A stretch of DNA of 64,000 nucleotides from Hyphomicrobium_A sp963817485 (GTDB lineage Bacteria; Pseudomonadota; Alphaproteobacteria; Rhizobiales; Hyphomicrobiaceae), in the NCBI GenBank assembly GCA_963817485.1, contig CAWFOR010000005.1, positions 372,001 through 436,000 of the forward strand, in the 5' to 3' direction. Positions within the stretch are counted from its first letter, which is position 1; each line of letters starts with the position of its first letter. A program made the translations under genes and the position numbers. Below are positions 47,173 through 55,956 of this stretch, one piece after another. Below the pieces are notes generated by a model. The model was given only the letters and a program-made list of their open reading frames with translations, had not been told where the DNA came from and made no database searches.

Positions 47173-47808
47173 ATGCATTTTTATCAGACTGAGCGGGTAG
47201 CTCTCTTCATAGATGGCGTCAACCTTTATGCCACGGCGAAATCGCTCGAGTTCGACATCGACTACAAGCGATTGCTTATGTTGTTCGGGCAGCGGGCTCA
47301 GCTCGTGCGCGCGTTCTACTACACAGCACTTGCCGACGATCAGGAATATTCGTCGATCCGTCCGTTGATCGACTGGCTCGGCTACAACGGCTTCACCGTC
47401 GTGACCAAGCCGCTCAAGGAGTTCACCGACGCCTCCGGTCGCCGCAAGGTCAAGGGCAACATGGACATCGAGCTCGCGGTGCAGGCAATCCAGCTCGCGC
47501 CATCGCTCGATCACATCGTGCTCTTCTCCGGCGACGGCGACTTCCGCAGCCTCGTCGCCGACCTGCAGCTCAGGGGAAAGCGCGTCAGCGTCATCTCCAC
47601 GCTGCAGTCGAGCCCGCCGATGATCGCCGATGAGCTGCGCCGCCAGGCCGACCAGTTCATCGACCTTGCCGATCTCGAGCCGATCATCAGCCGCGAGCCC
47701 TCGACGCGCAACACGCGTGCGCCCAATGGGCAGGGCCGAACCGCGCGCGCGAAGGCGCCGGCAACCGATACCGAGACCTACGAAAGCGTCCCCGACGACG
47801 AGCTCTGA
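47173..47808 (+). CDS. NYN-domain (LabA/DUF88) RNase-like protein
   Basis: 211 residues from ATG 47173 (TTGAGG upstream). ERVALFIDGVNLYATAKSLE, KGNMDIELAVQAIQLAPSLD and HIVLFSGDGDFRSLVADLQL give the four acidic PIN-like residues of the NYN fold. Such proteins are putative metal-dependent RNases. Disordered C-terminus (TARAKAPATDTE). Convergent with the J-domain gene, 8 bp between stops. Confidence 0.85.
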   Translation: MHFYQTERVALFIDGVNLYATAKSLEFDIDYKRLLMLFGQRAQLVRAFYYTALADDQEYSSIRPLIDWLGYNGFTVVTKPLKEFTDASGRRKVKGNMDIELAVQAIQLAPSLDHIVLFSGDGDFRSLVADLQLRGKRVSVISTLQSSPPMIADELRRQADQFIDLADLEPIISREPSTRNTRAPNGQGRTARAKAPATDTETYESVPDDEL

Positions 47809-47816
47809 GGGGACGC

Positions 47817-49304
47817 TCACGCCGCCGTTCGGCGTTGCGAGACGAGATCCCAGGCGACGTTGATCTGCTGCATGCGGCGCTGGCGTACGCGCCGGTCCGC
47901 CTCCGAGCGCGCGAGATCGGGGTGCCAGCTCTGGCGCATGCCATCGACGATCTTCTTGACCGCAGCGAGCGAAGCGTCGGGTGCGGCACCGAGAAGCTCC
48001 AGCGCCTCCGCGTAGGTCGTCGGCATCGGCAGATCGTCTGGCGAAACAAACCCGGCGTTACCGGGCAGCAGCTGCGGCGGCGCCTGCACCGCCGGCGGCG
48101 CGGCTCCGGCATGGGGCGAGAGCGAGACCGACGTACCCTTCGGCGCGCCGTCGAGCGAGATGCTGGCAATGTCGCGCGTCGAGGGCGGCGGCAGGCGCTT
48201 CGGCCCCCGCGCCCAGCTCCAGAGTGCGCTCACGGCAAGGCCGGTGATGGACAGCAGCACCGCGGCGGCCGCGGCGAGCATCACCGTTGTCTTTTGGTCG
48301 TAGGCGGCAGGCGTCGGCAGCGAGGCTGTCTCGGTCGGAGCGGGGCCGGCAACGGGCGCGGTTAAGGCGTCCTTGGCCGCCGTCTCGGCGCCGGAGGTCG
48401 TCTCGCTTGCGGCGGCGACGCGGAGCTCGGGCTTCTCATCCGGGCTTGCGGATTTCGCAGGCGAAGTGGCCAGTGGAGGTGAAGGCGATGCCGCCGGCCC
48501 GGTTGCAGCGCCCGGTCCGTTGATGATCGTCGGCGTCACGCTGCTGCCCGGGACCGCCGCCGTTGGCGCCGCCGCATTGGCGGCATCGCGAACCGCAGCC
48601 ACCTTCGTTGCAGGCGCGGGCGCGGCGGCGGGTGCGGTGGTCGCAACCGCAGCCGGCACCGAGGCGGGCGGCGCCTCCTGCTTGCGCGGGGCGCGCTCGG
48701 GCAGCGCCGGTATCTTCTCATACGCAGGGGGAGCCGCACGCGTGACGGTCGCGGGCGGGAACGGCGCCTGCGCGACCTCGTCCTCCGGCGTGCCGGTGAA
48801 CGTGACCGGGATGCCGAGCGCCGGCGCGTAGCCGGGCGGCAGGGTCACGACGCGCGCGCCGTCATCGGCGCCGTAGTCATTACGTTGGTAGCGGTTCCGC
48901 CACCAGCCAGGGCGCCCGAAGGTCGGGCGATCGTTGGTCCACATCGGACCCATGGCGAGATGAAAGCTACCGCCCTCGACCCACGCATCTCGCCCGACGG
49001 CGCGTGCGCCGGCGGCGGCCGCGTCGATCCAGGGAACGCGCACGCCCGAGCAACTGAAATCGAAGCGGTGCATGTGCCAGCTCCGGCAGCGGGTCGGATC
49101 GACCGGCGAGCAGGCGGTGTAGATGTCGCGCTCGTGGCGGCCATAGACCTCGTAGGAACGGTCCTCCGAGGGGCGCATCTGCACGCGCTCGCCGTCGAAC
49201 TGGCAGTTGAACGGCATGGTGAGGCGCTCGGTGGCGAGCGCAGGACCGCTTGTCGCCAGCGCCAACAGGAGAAGACCCGTACCCGGAGATGAGAGGATGC
49301 GCAT
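47817..49304 (-). CDS. Exported/membrane protein with a C-terminal J domain
   Basis: 495 residues: signal peptide (LLLLALATSGPALA), a Cys-containing periplasmic N-domain (PFNCQFDGERVQ, DIYTACSPVDPTRCRSW), a long Ala/Pro-rich linker, one transmembrane helix (VMLAAAAAVLLSITGLAVSA) and a C-terminal J domain, TYAEALELLGAAPDASLAAV then WHPDLARSEADRRVRQRRMQ, with the HPD tripeptide. Topology puts the J domain in the cytoplasm, where it could recruit DnaK to the membrane. Confidence 0.75.
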   Translation of the reverse strand: MRILSSPGTGLLLLALATSGPALATERLTMPFNCQFDGERVQMRPSEDRSYEVYGRHERDIYTACSPVDPTRCRSWHMHRFDFSCSGVRVPWIDAAAAGARAVGRDAWVEGGSFHLAMGPMWTNDRPTFGRPGWWRNRYQRNDYGADDGARVVTLPPGYAPALGIPVTFTGTPEDEVAQAPFPPATVTRAAPPAYEKIPALPERAPRKQEAPPASVPAAVATTAPAAAPAPATKVAAVRDAANAAAPTAAVPGSSVTPTIINGPGAATGPAASPSPPLATSPAKSASPDEKPELRVAAASETTSGAETAAKDALTAPVAGPAPTETASLPTPAAYDQKTTVMLAAAAAVLLSITGLAVSALWSWARGPKRLPPPSTRDIASISLDGAPKGTSVSLSPHAGAAPPAVQAPPQLLPGNAGFVSPDDLPMPTTYAEALELLGAAPDASLAAVKKIVDGMRQSWHPDLARSEADRRVRQRRMQQINVAWDLVSQRRTAA

Positions 49305-49499
49305 GTGGCCCCACTTGCTCGATCAGCAATCCACCGCCCAAGGAAGGCCGCAAGAGCTTGACATCATTGTGGCATTCCGCGCACGCAGGGGACCGTTCCA
49401 CGCGGTCGAACGGGCTTTTTGTTGGTAACGCAGGAGCACCGGCCTGCGAATGTGCCCCAGAACGTCGAGTTTTCCGCCGCGGCACAGAGAGCAGGTCAA

Positions 49500-50225
49500 A
49501 TGCGCGCAGCACCGTTCGGACTTCTTGCCGCAACGCTGGCCGCGGCCTGTATGGGCGCGACCGCCGAGGCCGCCCCGCGCGCCGTGGTCGAGCTATTCAC
49601 CAGCCAGGGTTGCTCGTCGTGTCCCCCCGCAGACGAGCTGCTCACCAAGCTCGCGCGCGAGCCCGACCTGATAGCGCTGTCGCTGCCGGTCGACTACTGG
49701 GATCGGCTCGGTTGGAAGGACACCCTGGCGCGCCACGACTTTACGGAGCGACAGAGGGCCTATGCCGACAAGCGCGGCGACGGCATGGTCTATACGCCGC
49801 AGGCTGTGATCAACGGGCGCGAGGCCGCCGTCGGCTCGCATCGCTTCGGCATCGAATTGGCCGCCTCCGCGACGGCAGCGGGCCTGACGGTTCCGCTCGA
49901 CGTTGCGAGCAAGCGGGACGGCATCGTCGTGTCCATCGGCGCCGCACCTGCCGGGGCTGCAACGCACGCAACCGTAGTGCTCCTGCCGTTTTACGCCTCG
50001 CGCGAGGTTGCCATCGGGCGCGGCGAGAACGCGCACGCCAAGGTGACCTATACCAACGTGGTACGCGACATCGTTGCCATCGCCGATTGGAACGGCGAGG
50101 CCCTACAGCGCGCCGTGCCGCGCGAGACACTCAAGGGCTACGACGGCGTCGTCGTGCTGCTGCAGGAGGGATCGGTCGCCAAGCCGGGCGCCATTCTCGG
50201 CGCGGCGCGCGTTACCCTGCGTTAA
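49500..50225 (+). CDS. DUF1223 thioredoxin-like exported protein, copy 1
   Basis: 241 residues from ATG 49500. Signal peptide LLAATLAAACMGATAEA; AVVELFTSQGCSSCPPADEL gives the DUF1223 core with a CxxC (CSSC) site on a thioredoxin-like fold; later WDRLGWKDTLARHDFTERQ and VYTPQAVINGREAAVG are diagnostic. Periplasmic, possible redox role. Followed 138 bp on by a paralogue. Confidence 0.85.
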   Translation: MRAAPFGLLAATLAAACMGATAEAAPRAVVELFTSQGCSSCPPADELLTKLAREPDLIALSLPVDYWDRLGWKDTLARHDFTERQRAYADKRGDGMVYTPQAVINGREAAVGSHRFGIELAASATAAGLTVPLDVASKRDGIVVSIGAAPAGAATHATVVLLPFYASREVAIGRGENAHAKVTYTNVVRDIVAIADWNGEALQRAVPRETLKGYDGVVVLLQEGSVAKPGAILGAARVTLR

Positions 50226-50362
50226 GACGCTGCCCGAATTCCGCGCCGATGCGCAGGTTAATCTTGGCGCCCTGAGGTACGGGTTCGCTGTAAGGGCTCG
50301 TAAACCCGAGTAACGGCACGGTGGGGAGGCGCAAACCCCAACCGCGTACGAGAGTAGCTCAA

Positions 50363-51082
50363 ATGCGCGCATCGCCAATTCGGATCGTCACCGCGGCCAT
50401 CGCTGTGGCCGGCCTCACCGCTGGCGCCCAGGCCGGTCCGCGTGCCGTCGTGGAGCTGTTTACCAGCCAGGGCTGCCCCTCATGCCCGCCGGCGGACGCG
50501 CTGCTTACCAAACTCGCGCGCGATCCCGACCTGATCGCACTGTCGCTGCCCGTCGATTACTTCGATCAGCCCGGCCTGAAGGAGAAGCTGTCGCGTCACG
50601 CCTTCACCGAGCGCCAAGAGGCCTATGCCGATGCGCGCGGCGACGACGACCTCTATACTCCGCAGGCGATCGTCAACGGCCGCGAGCAGGCCTTCGGGTC
50701 GGAGCGCCAGGAGATCGAGGATGCTGCCGCCGCGACCGCATCGAGCCTGCGCGTACCCGTCGAAATCGTGCGCGGCCCCGACGGCATCGTCGTCACGGTC
50801 GGCGCTGCGGCCGGCAAGGAAAGCGCTCAGGGTAAAGTCGTTCTGCTGCCGTATGTAGCTGCCCGCGACGTCGCCGCCGGGCGCGGCGCGCGGCACAAGA
50901 TGACCTTCACCAATGTCGTCGGAGACATCCGCGTCCTCGGCGCTTGGACCGGGGCACCGATGTCGCAGACGGTGCCCGCGGACGCACTCAAGGACTACGA
51001 CGGCGTAGCCGTGCTGCTGCAGCAAGGCTCGGTGGCGAAACCCGGCGCCATCCTCGGTGCCGCGAGCGCCTCCCTTCGCTAG
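50363..51082 (+). CDS. DUF1223 thioredoxin-like exported protein, copy 2
   Basis: 239 residues from ATG 50363. Signal peptide IVTAAIAVAGLTAGAQA; AVVELFTSQGCPSCPPADAL (CPSC), KEKLSRHAFTERQEAYADA and LYTPQAIVNGREQAFG. Clear tandem duplicate of the previous gene, with shared C-terminus VLLQQGSVAKPGAILGAA. The two probably form one transcript. Confidence 0.85.
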   Translation: MRASPIRIVTAAIAVAGLTAGAQAGPRAVVELFTSQGCPSCPPADALLTKLARDPDLIALSLPVDYFDQPGLKEKLSRHAFTERQEAYADARGDDDLYTPQAIVNGREQAFGSERQEIEDAAAATASSLRVPVEIVRGPDGIVVTVGAAAGKESAQGKVVLLPYVAARDVAAGRGARHKMTFTNVVGDIRVLGAWTGAPMSQTVPADALKDYDGVAVLLQQGSVAKPGAILGAASASLR

Positions 51083-51106
51083 GACCGCGCGCGACGGGTC
51101 GCTGGA

Positions 51107-53111
51107 TCAGGGGCTGAGGCGCGCGAGCTGCGGCACGTAGGTGGGATCGAGCAGCTCCGACAGGTCCCACATCACGCGCTTCACTCCCGCCTGCAGCATC
51201 GGGTCTTTGATGGTGAATTCGACACGGCGGTTCTGGGCCCGGTTCTCCTCCGTCGTGTTGGCGGCGAGCGGCATCATGTCGCCGTGGCCGATGGCGACCA
51301 TGCGGCCGGCATCGACGCCGACCAACTCGAGGTAGGCCATGACGGCCTTGGCGCGCATCTCAGACAGCAGCCGGCTGACCTGCACGGCCGAGAGGCTGTC
51401 GGAGTAGCCGTGGATCTCGATGTGCACCGCGGGGCAGTCCCTGGCGATGCCGGCGACCGTGTCGAGGCCGGGCTTCATGGCGTCGTCGACCGTCGCGCCG
51501 GGGCCCGAGAACTGCACCGGGGTCAGGCGGATGCCGGCGGCGGCGCAGGGCTCGGCGTTGATCGAGCGGCGTAGCGGCAGCACCGGCTCGACCGGGACCT
51601 CCGGAACGCGGATGGCGCCGGTCTCGATCGACGGCGACTGCCTCTGCGCCTGCGCGCTGCGGATCGCACGCTCGGTCTCCACAGCCGCGATCGACGCATT
51701 GATCTCGGCGTTGCGCGCTTCGGCAAACAGGCGGTCGTGCGCGGCGTTGGCCATCGCGATCGAGGCGTTGATCTCGGCGTTGCGGGCAGCCGCGAACTCG
51801 CGCGTACGCTCGACCTCGCAGCGCGGGCTCTCAGACGCACCCGGCCTGCAGTGGGTCATGCTCATGGCGAGCTCGCGGGCGCGCTCGGCCTCGCACCGCG
51901 GCGAGGGCTCTCCCATGCCGGTGCAGTGCGTGGTGCTGAGGGCCGCGGTGCGGGCCCGGGCAGTCTCGACCGTTGCGATCGAGGCCGTGATCTCGGCGTT
52001 GCGCGCTTGCGCAAAGTTGCGATCGCGCGCGGCCTGCACCGCGGCGAGGGACGCAGCGGCCTCGGCGTTGCGGGCAGCCGCGAACTCACGCGTCCGCTCG
52101 GCTTCGCAGCGCGGGGTCTCTGAAATCGGCGGTCTTGCAGTGGGTGAGGCTCAGGGCGAAATCGCGCTCGCGCGCCGCCTTGACGGCGGCGATCGAGGCA
52201 TTGATCTCGGCATTGCGGGCGGCAGCGAAACGCTGTGCGCGATCGTCGCGGATGGAGTGGAGCCAGGCCAGGGCCATGGCGCTGCGGGCTTCCGCATAGT
52301 CGCGCTCGCGCGCAGCCTTGACGGCGACGATGGAGGCGGTGATCTCGGCGTTGCGCGCCTGCGCAAAGCGGCGCTCGCGCTCGATGGCGACGGCGGCGAT
52401 CGACAGATCGATCTCGGCATTGCGGGCCTTGGCGAAGTTGGCGGCGACCTCACCCTCGCAGGGCGGCAGGTTCGCGTCCGGGCTCTCGCAACTCGTGCGG
52501 CGCAGGGCGAACTCGCTCTCGCGGGCTGCCTGGACGGTCAGGATCGAAGCTTCGACCTCGGCGTTGCGGGCGGCGGCGAAGCGGCGATCGCGCTCGACCT
52601 GCACGGCCGCGATCGAAGCGTTGATCTCGGCGTTGCGCTCGGCGGCGAAATTGGCGGCCACCTCGCCCTCGCAGGGCGACAGGCTCGCGTCGGCACTCTC
52701 GCAGGCCGAGCGGCTAGCGGGCTGCACGCGCGTCATCCTCACGGCCATGATCGAGGCGTCGACCTCGGCGTTGCGGGCGGCGGCGAAGGCGTGCGTCCCG
52801 CGCGACCTGACGGCCGCGACGAAGGCATTGATCTCGGCGTTGCGCTCGGCGACGAAGTTGGCGGCCACCTCGCCCTCGCAGGGCGACAGGCTCCTGTCCG
52901 CGCTGTCGCAGGCCGAGCGACTCGCCGGTTGCCCACGCGCCTTCTCCACGGCCGTGATCGACGCATCGATCTCGGCGTTGCGCGCCTGCGCGAACTGCGC
53001 GTCGCAGTAGGAAGCATTCCAGGATTCGCAGGAGCTTGAGGCGGTCTCGCCGAACGCGGGCGCTATCAGCGCCGAGAGCAGCGGCAGGATGAGGGTACGC
53101 AGACGCGGCAT
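51107..53111 (-). CDS. OmpA-family protein with twelve RNAE repeats (one frameshift)
   Basis: Signal peptide (LILPLLSALIAPAFGE) from ATG 53111, then about 480 residues built from a helical unit of 20-30 residues, ARNAEI(N/D)ASIAAV..AR, which I count twelve times (plus one degenerate YAEARSAMALAW). Some units are separated by Cys-containing spacers (SLSPCEGEVAANF). Near 52120 a shift moves the frame. The C-terminal 130 residues are OmpA-like: VHIEIHGYSDSLSAVQVSRL, GRMVAIGHGDMMPL, RAQNRRVEFTIKD, which binds peptidoglycan. About 668 codons in all. Confidence 0.8.
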
Positions 53112-53320
53112 GTGAGGGTCCTCGGGGGCTAAGCGACAGGCGCTCGTTCGGCGCTGAGAAGGGGCACCCTCATTTGAAGTGAATTCGCTTAAAATTCAGT
53201 GCTTTTTCGACTAATATTCAGCGAACGCATGAAGCAACGCGGGATGACAGTCGCGCGAAAAACGCGTGAAAAATCGTTCGCAAATTCGAGTGGCGCATCA
53301 AACGAGCGCAACAAACGACG

Positions 53321-53349
53321 GCGGCCGCAGGAGAGAGTCCTGCGGCCGC
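53321..53349 (-). terminator. Hairpin downstream of the 38-aa gene
   Basis: Perfect 12-bp stem (GCGGCCGCAGGA at 53321-53332, partner 53338-53349) with a 5-nt loop; downstream on the minus strand follows CGTCGTTTGTTG, only moderately T-rich. Probably the terminator of the small exported-protein gene. Confidence 0.6.
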
Positions 53350-53380
53350 GATCGTTTCAGCGAGTGATAGGGGCGACGGC

Positions 53381-53497
53381 TCAGTTGCCGTAGCTGTTGC
53401 CCTGGTAGCCATGCACGGCGAACGTGTCGGCGTTGGCGACAGTGCCGGTGGCGAGGGCGGACACGGCGAACAGAGCGGCGACGATGATGGTCTTCAT
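53381..53497 (-). CDS. Small exported peptide (38 aa)
   Basis: ATG 53497 with AAGGAGAAGACCC immediately upstream, an excellent ribosome site. Encodes a signal peptide (MKTIIVAALFAVSALATGTV) and a mature tail NADTFAVHGYQGNSYGN. A hairpin terminator lies 32 bp after the stop. Typical of short Rhizobiales exported proteins; function unknown. Confidence 0.65.
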   Translation of the reverse strand: MKTIIVAALFAVSALATGTVANADTFAVHGYQGNSYGN

Positions 53498-53776
53498 GGG
53501 TCTTCTCCTTCGTTGGGTTTGATGCGTTGGGTTTGCTGCTTCTCGGATAGGGCCGGGGGGTGGACCAGCGCTTCCGAGGACCCTTATGCGGGCTTGGCGG
53601 CCTGAACTGAAATATCGAGCGCCTTCGGATTCGATAGCGGGCCGCTATGGGGCCGCAGGGCCCGCGCCAGGCTCATTTTCGCGGTTTTTCCTGGGCAATC
53701 CGTCGCGCCGCCGAATTAACTCCGGGGGCGCCTCACCCCGCGACAAACGCCGCGGCTTGCGCTATATCCCCGCCAG

Positions 53777-54934
53777 ATGCGCATCGTCACCACCTCGCAA
53801 GATCTCACCTCAGCCTGCCAGCGCCTTTCGGACAGCGACTACGTCGCCGTCGACACCGAATTCATGCGTGAGCAGACCTTTTGGCCGCAGCTCTGCCTCG
53901 TGCAGCTCGCGTCGCCCGATGATGCCTTCATCCTCGACCCCATGGCGCCCGGGCTCGACCTTGCCCCGTTCTGGTCGCTGATGGCGAACGAGAGCGTCGC
54001 TAAGGTCTTCCACGCCGCGCGCCAGGACATCGAGATCGTCTTCGCCAAGACCGGGCTCGTGCCCCGTCCCGTGTTCGATACGCAAATCGCCGCCATGGTG
54101 TGCGGCTTCGGCGAGTCGATTTCGTACGTGAACCTCGTGAAGAAGGTGACCGGCGTCGACCTCGACAAATCCTCGCGTTTCACCGACTGGAGCCGCCGGC
54201 CACTGTCCGACAAGCAGCTGAGCTACGCGCTGGCCGACGTCACGCACCTGCGCGACGTGTACAGGCACTTGAAGTCGGAGATCGATGCCTCGGGGCGGGC
54301 AGATTGGCTCAACGAGGAGATGGGCGTTCTCACCGACCGCAAAACCTACGAGCAGCATCCCGACGAGGCCTGGCAGCGCCTGAAGCTGCGGGTCAAGAAC
54401 CGCAAGGCGCTGGCCGTGCTGATGGAGCTTGCCGCCTGGCGCGAGCGCATGGCCCAGTCGCAGGACGTGCCGCGCGCCCGCATCCTGCGCGACGAGGCCC
54501 TCTACGACATCGCCAACCAGGCGCCGACCTCAGCCGAGCAGTTGAGCGAGCTCAGGACCCTGAGCGAAGGCTTCTCGCGCTCGGCGCGCGCCCGCGACAT
54601 CCTCGAGGCCGTAAAGCGCGGCCTGCAGCGCGACACCAAGGCGCTGCCGCCGATCGAGCGCGGCCAGCAGCTCTCGGCGGAGGCGACCGCGCTCATCGAT
54701 CTGTTGCGGGTGCTGCTGAAGGCGTCGGCCGCCCGCCATCGCGTGGCGCCGCGCCTCATCGCCGATTCAGAGGACCTGGAGCGCATCGCGCTCGAGCCCG
54801 AGCCCGACATCGCGGCGCTCAAAGGTTGGCGGCGCAAGCTGTTTGGCGAGGACGCGCTGCGCCTGAAGCGGGGCGAGATCGCGCTGACGCTCAACGGCGG
54901 CGAGGTCGTGCCGATCCCGACACCTGGGAGATAG
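53777..54934 (+). CDS. rnd: Ribonuclease D
   Basis: 385 residues, 3'-5' exoribonuclease that trims tRNA and other stable RNA ends. DEDD active-site residues are in place: VAVDTEFMREQTFWP (Asp/Glu), KVFHAARQDIEIVFAKTG (Asp) and LSYALADVTHLRDVYRHL (Tyr-x-x-x-Asp). C-terminal HRDC-type helical region with PRARILRDEALYDIANQAPT. ATG 53777 gives the normal family length. In Rhizobiales rnd is normally near aspS; here the two are about 12.6 kb apart. Confidence 0.95.
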   Translation: MRIVTTSQDLTSACQRLSDSDYVAVDTEFMREQTFWPQLCLVQLASPDDAFILDPMAPGLDLAPFWSLMANESVAKVFHAARQDIEIVFAKTGLVPRPVFDTQIAAMVCGFGESISYVNLVKKVTGVDLDKSSRFTDWSRRPLSDKQLSYALADVTHLRDVYRHLKSEIDASGRADWLNEEMGVLTDRKTYEQHPDEAWQRLKLRVKNRKALAVLMELAAWRERMAQSQDVPRARILRDEALYDIANQAPTSAEQLSELRTLSEGFSRSARARDILEAVKRGLQRDTKALPPIERGQQLSAEATALIDLLRVLLKASAARHRVAPRLIADSEDLERIALEPEPDIAALKGWRRKLFGEDALRLKRGEIALTLNGGEVVPIPTPGR

Positions 54935-54949
54935 AGGCAGCCTATCTGC

Positions 54950-55861
54950 CTACTTCCGCCCCGGGTCATACTTGTTCTTCTGCCGCCACTCGGAGAAGAA
55001 GTAGGCGAGGCTGTCGTCGATCGTGTCGGGCAGCACGATGCGCACGGTGACGAGCTGGTCGCCCGCTTCCGTCTTGCCGCCGCTCTTTATGCCCTTCCCC
55101 TTCAGCCGGAACACGCGGCCCGAGCTCGTCCCCTTGGGGATGGTGAGCTGCACTCGGCTATCGACGGTCGCCACCTCGACCTTGGCGCCGAGCACCGCCT
55201 CATCAAGCGTAATGGGGATGTCCAGAAGGATGTCGTCGCCGTCGCGCTTGAACTGGGCGTGCGGGCGAACGCGGATTTCGACCAGCGCATCGCCCGCTTC
55301 CCCGGCACCTACGCCGCGGGCGCCTTTGCCCTTGAGGCGCAGCACCTGATTGTCGCCGACGCCGGCCGGCACAGCGAGGTCGAGCGCCGAGCCGCCGGGC
55401 AGCGTGACGCGCTTGGTCACGCCCCGGACCGCCTCGAGGAAATCGACGTCGAGCGTATAGCGCACATCGTTGCCGCGGACGGAGAAGCCGCCGCGTGCCG
55501 CGCCGGGCCCGCGCGCCGCCGCACCGAAGATGTCGGAGAAGATATCGGCGAAGCCGTAATCCTCGTGGGCGCCACCGGCGCCGGCACCTGCCCTGGCTCC
55601 GCGCTGGTAGTGGCGATAGGCGTCACGGCGCGGCTCGCCGCGCCCATCGATCTCGCCGCGGTCGAAGGCCTTGCGCTTCTCCGGGTCGCCGAGGATCTGG
55701 TATGCCGAGGAGACCTTCTTGAAACGCTCTTCGGTGGAGACGCCGTTTTTCGGGTTGAGGTCGGGATGCAGCTCTTTGGCCAACTTCCGGAAGGCCCGCC
55801 GGATATCGTCCTCGGAGGCGCCCTTGGGGACGCCGAGGATTGCGTACGGGTCATCGGCCAT
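54950..55861 (-). CDS. DnaJ-class co-chaperone without zinc finger (CbpA-like)
   Basis: 303 residues. J domain DPYAILGVPKGASEDDIRRA with HPD in KELHPDLNPK; a Gly-rich linker containing YGFADIFSDIFG; and two C-terminal beta-domains (FLEAVRGVTKRVTLPGGSAL, LTIPKGTSSGRVFRLKGKGI). No CxxCxGxG zinc repeats. Stimulates DnaK ATPase. Convergent with rnd. Confidence 0.9.
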   Translation of the reverse strand: MADDPYAILGVPKGASEDDIRRAFRKLAKELHPDLNPKNGVSTEERFKKVSSAYQILGDPEKRKAFDRGEIDGRGEPRRDAYRHYQRGARAGAGAGGAHEDYGFADIFSDIFGAAARGPGAARGGFSVRGNDVRYTLDVDFLEAVRGVTKRVTLPGGSALDLAVPAGVGDNQVLRLKGKGARGVGAGEAGDALVEIRVRPHAQFKRDGDDILLDIPITLDEAVLGAKVEVATVDSRVQLTIPKGTSSGRVFRLKGKGIKSGGKTEAGDQLVTVRIVLPDTIDDSLAYFFSEWRQKNKYDPGRK

Positions 55862-55956
55862 GGCGGCGGGATCCTGGTCGTTGCGGCAGCATCAATTTAG
55901 CAGAAAATGTGGCGGGCTGGGGCCCGACACAAGGCTTGCGCACGGCTCATGCGCGA

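Noticed and set aside
51420..53039. A long plus-strand frame (about 540 codons) opposite the OmpA repeat gene
   Set aside because: It is the antisense shadow of the repeats; low complexity, no family features, and the minus strand has signal peptide and OmpA domain.
51107..53111. Regular repeats at DNA level that might be a CRISPR array
   Set aside because: Units are protein repeats in frame with variable spacing and no constant direct repeat/spacer structure; no cas genes nearby.
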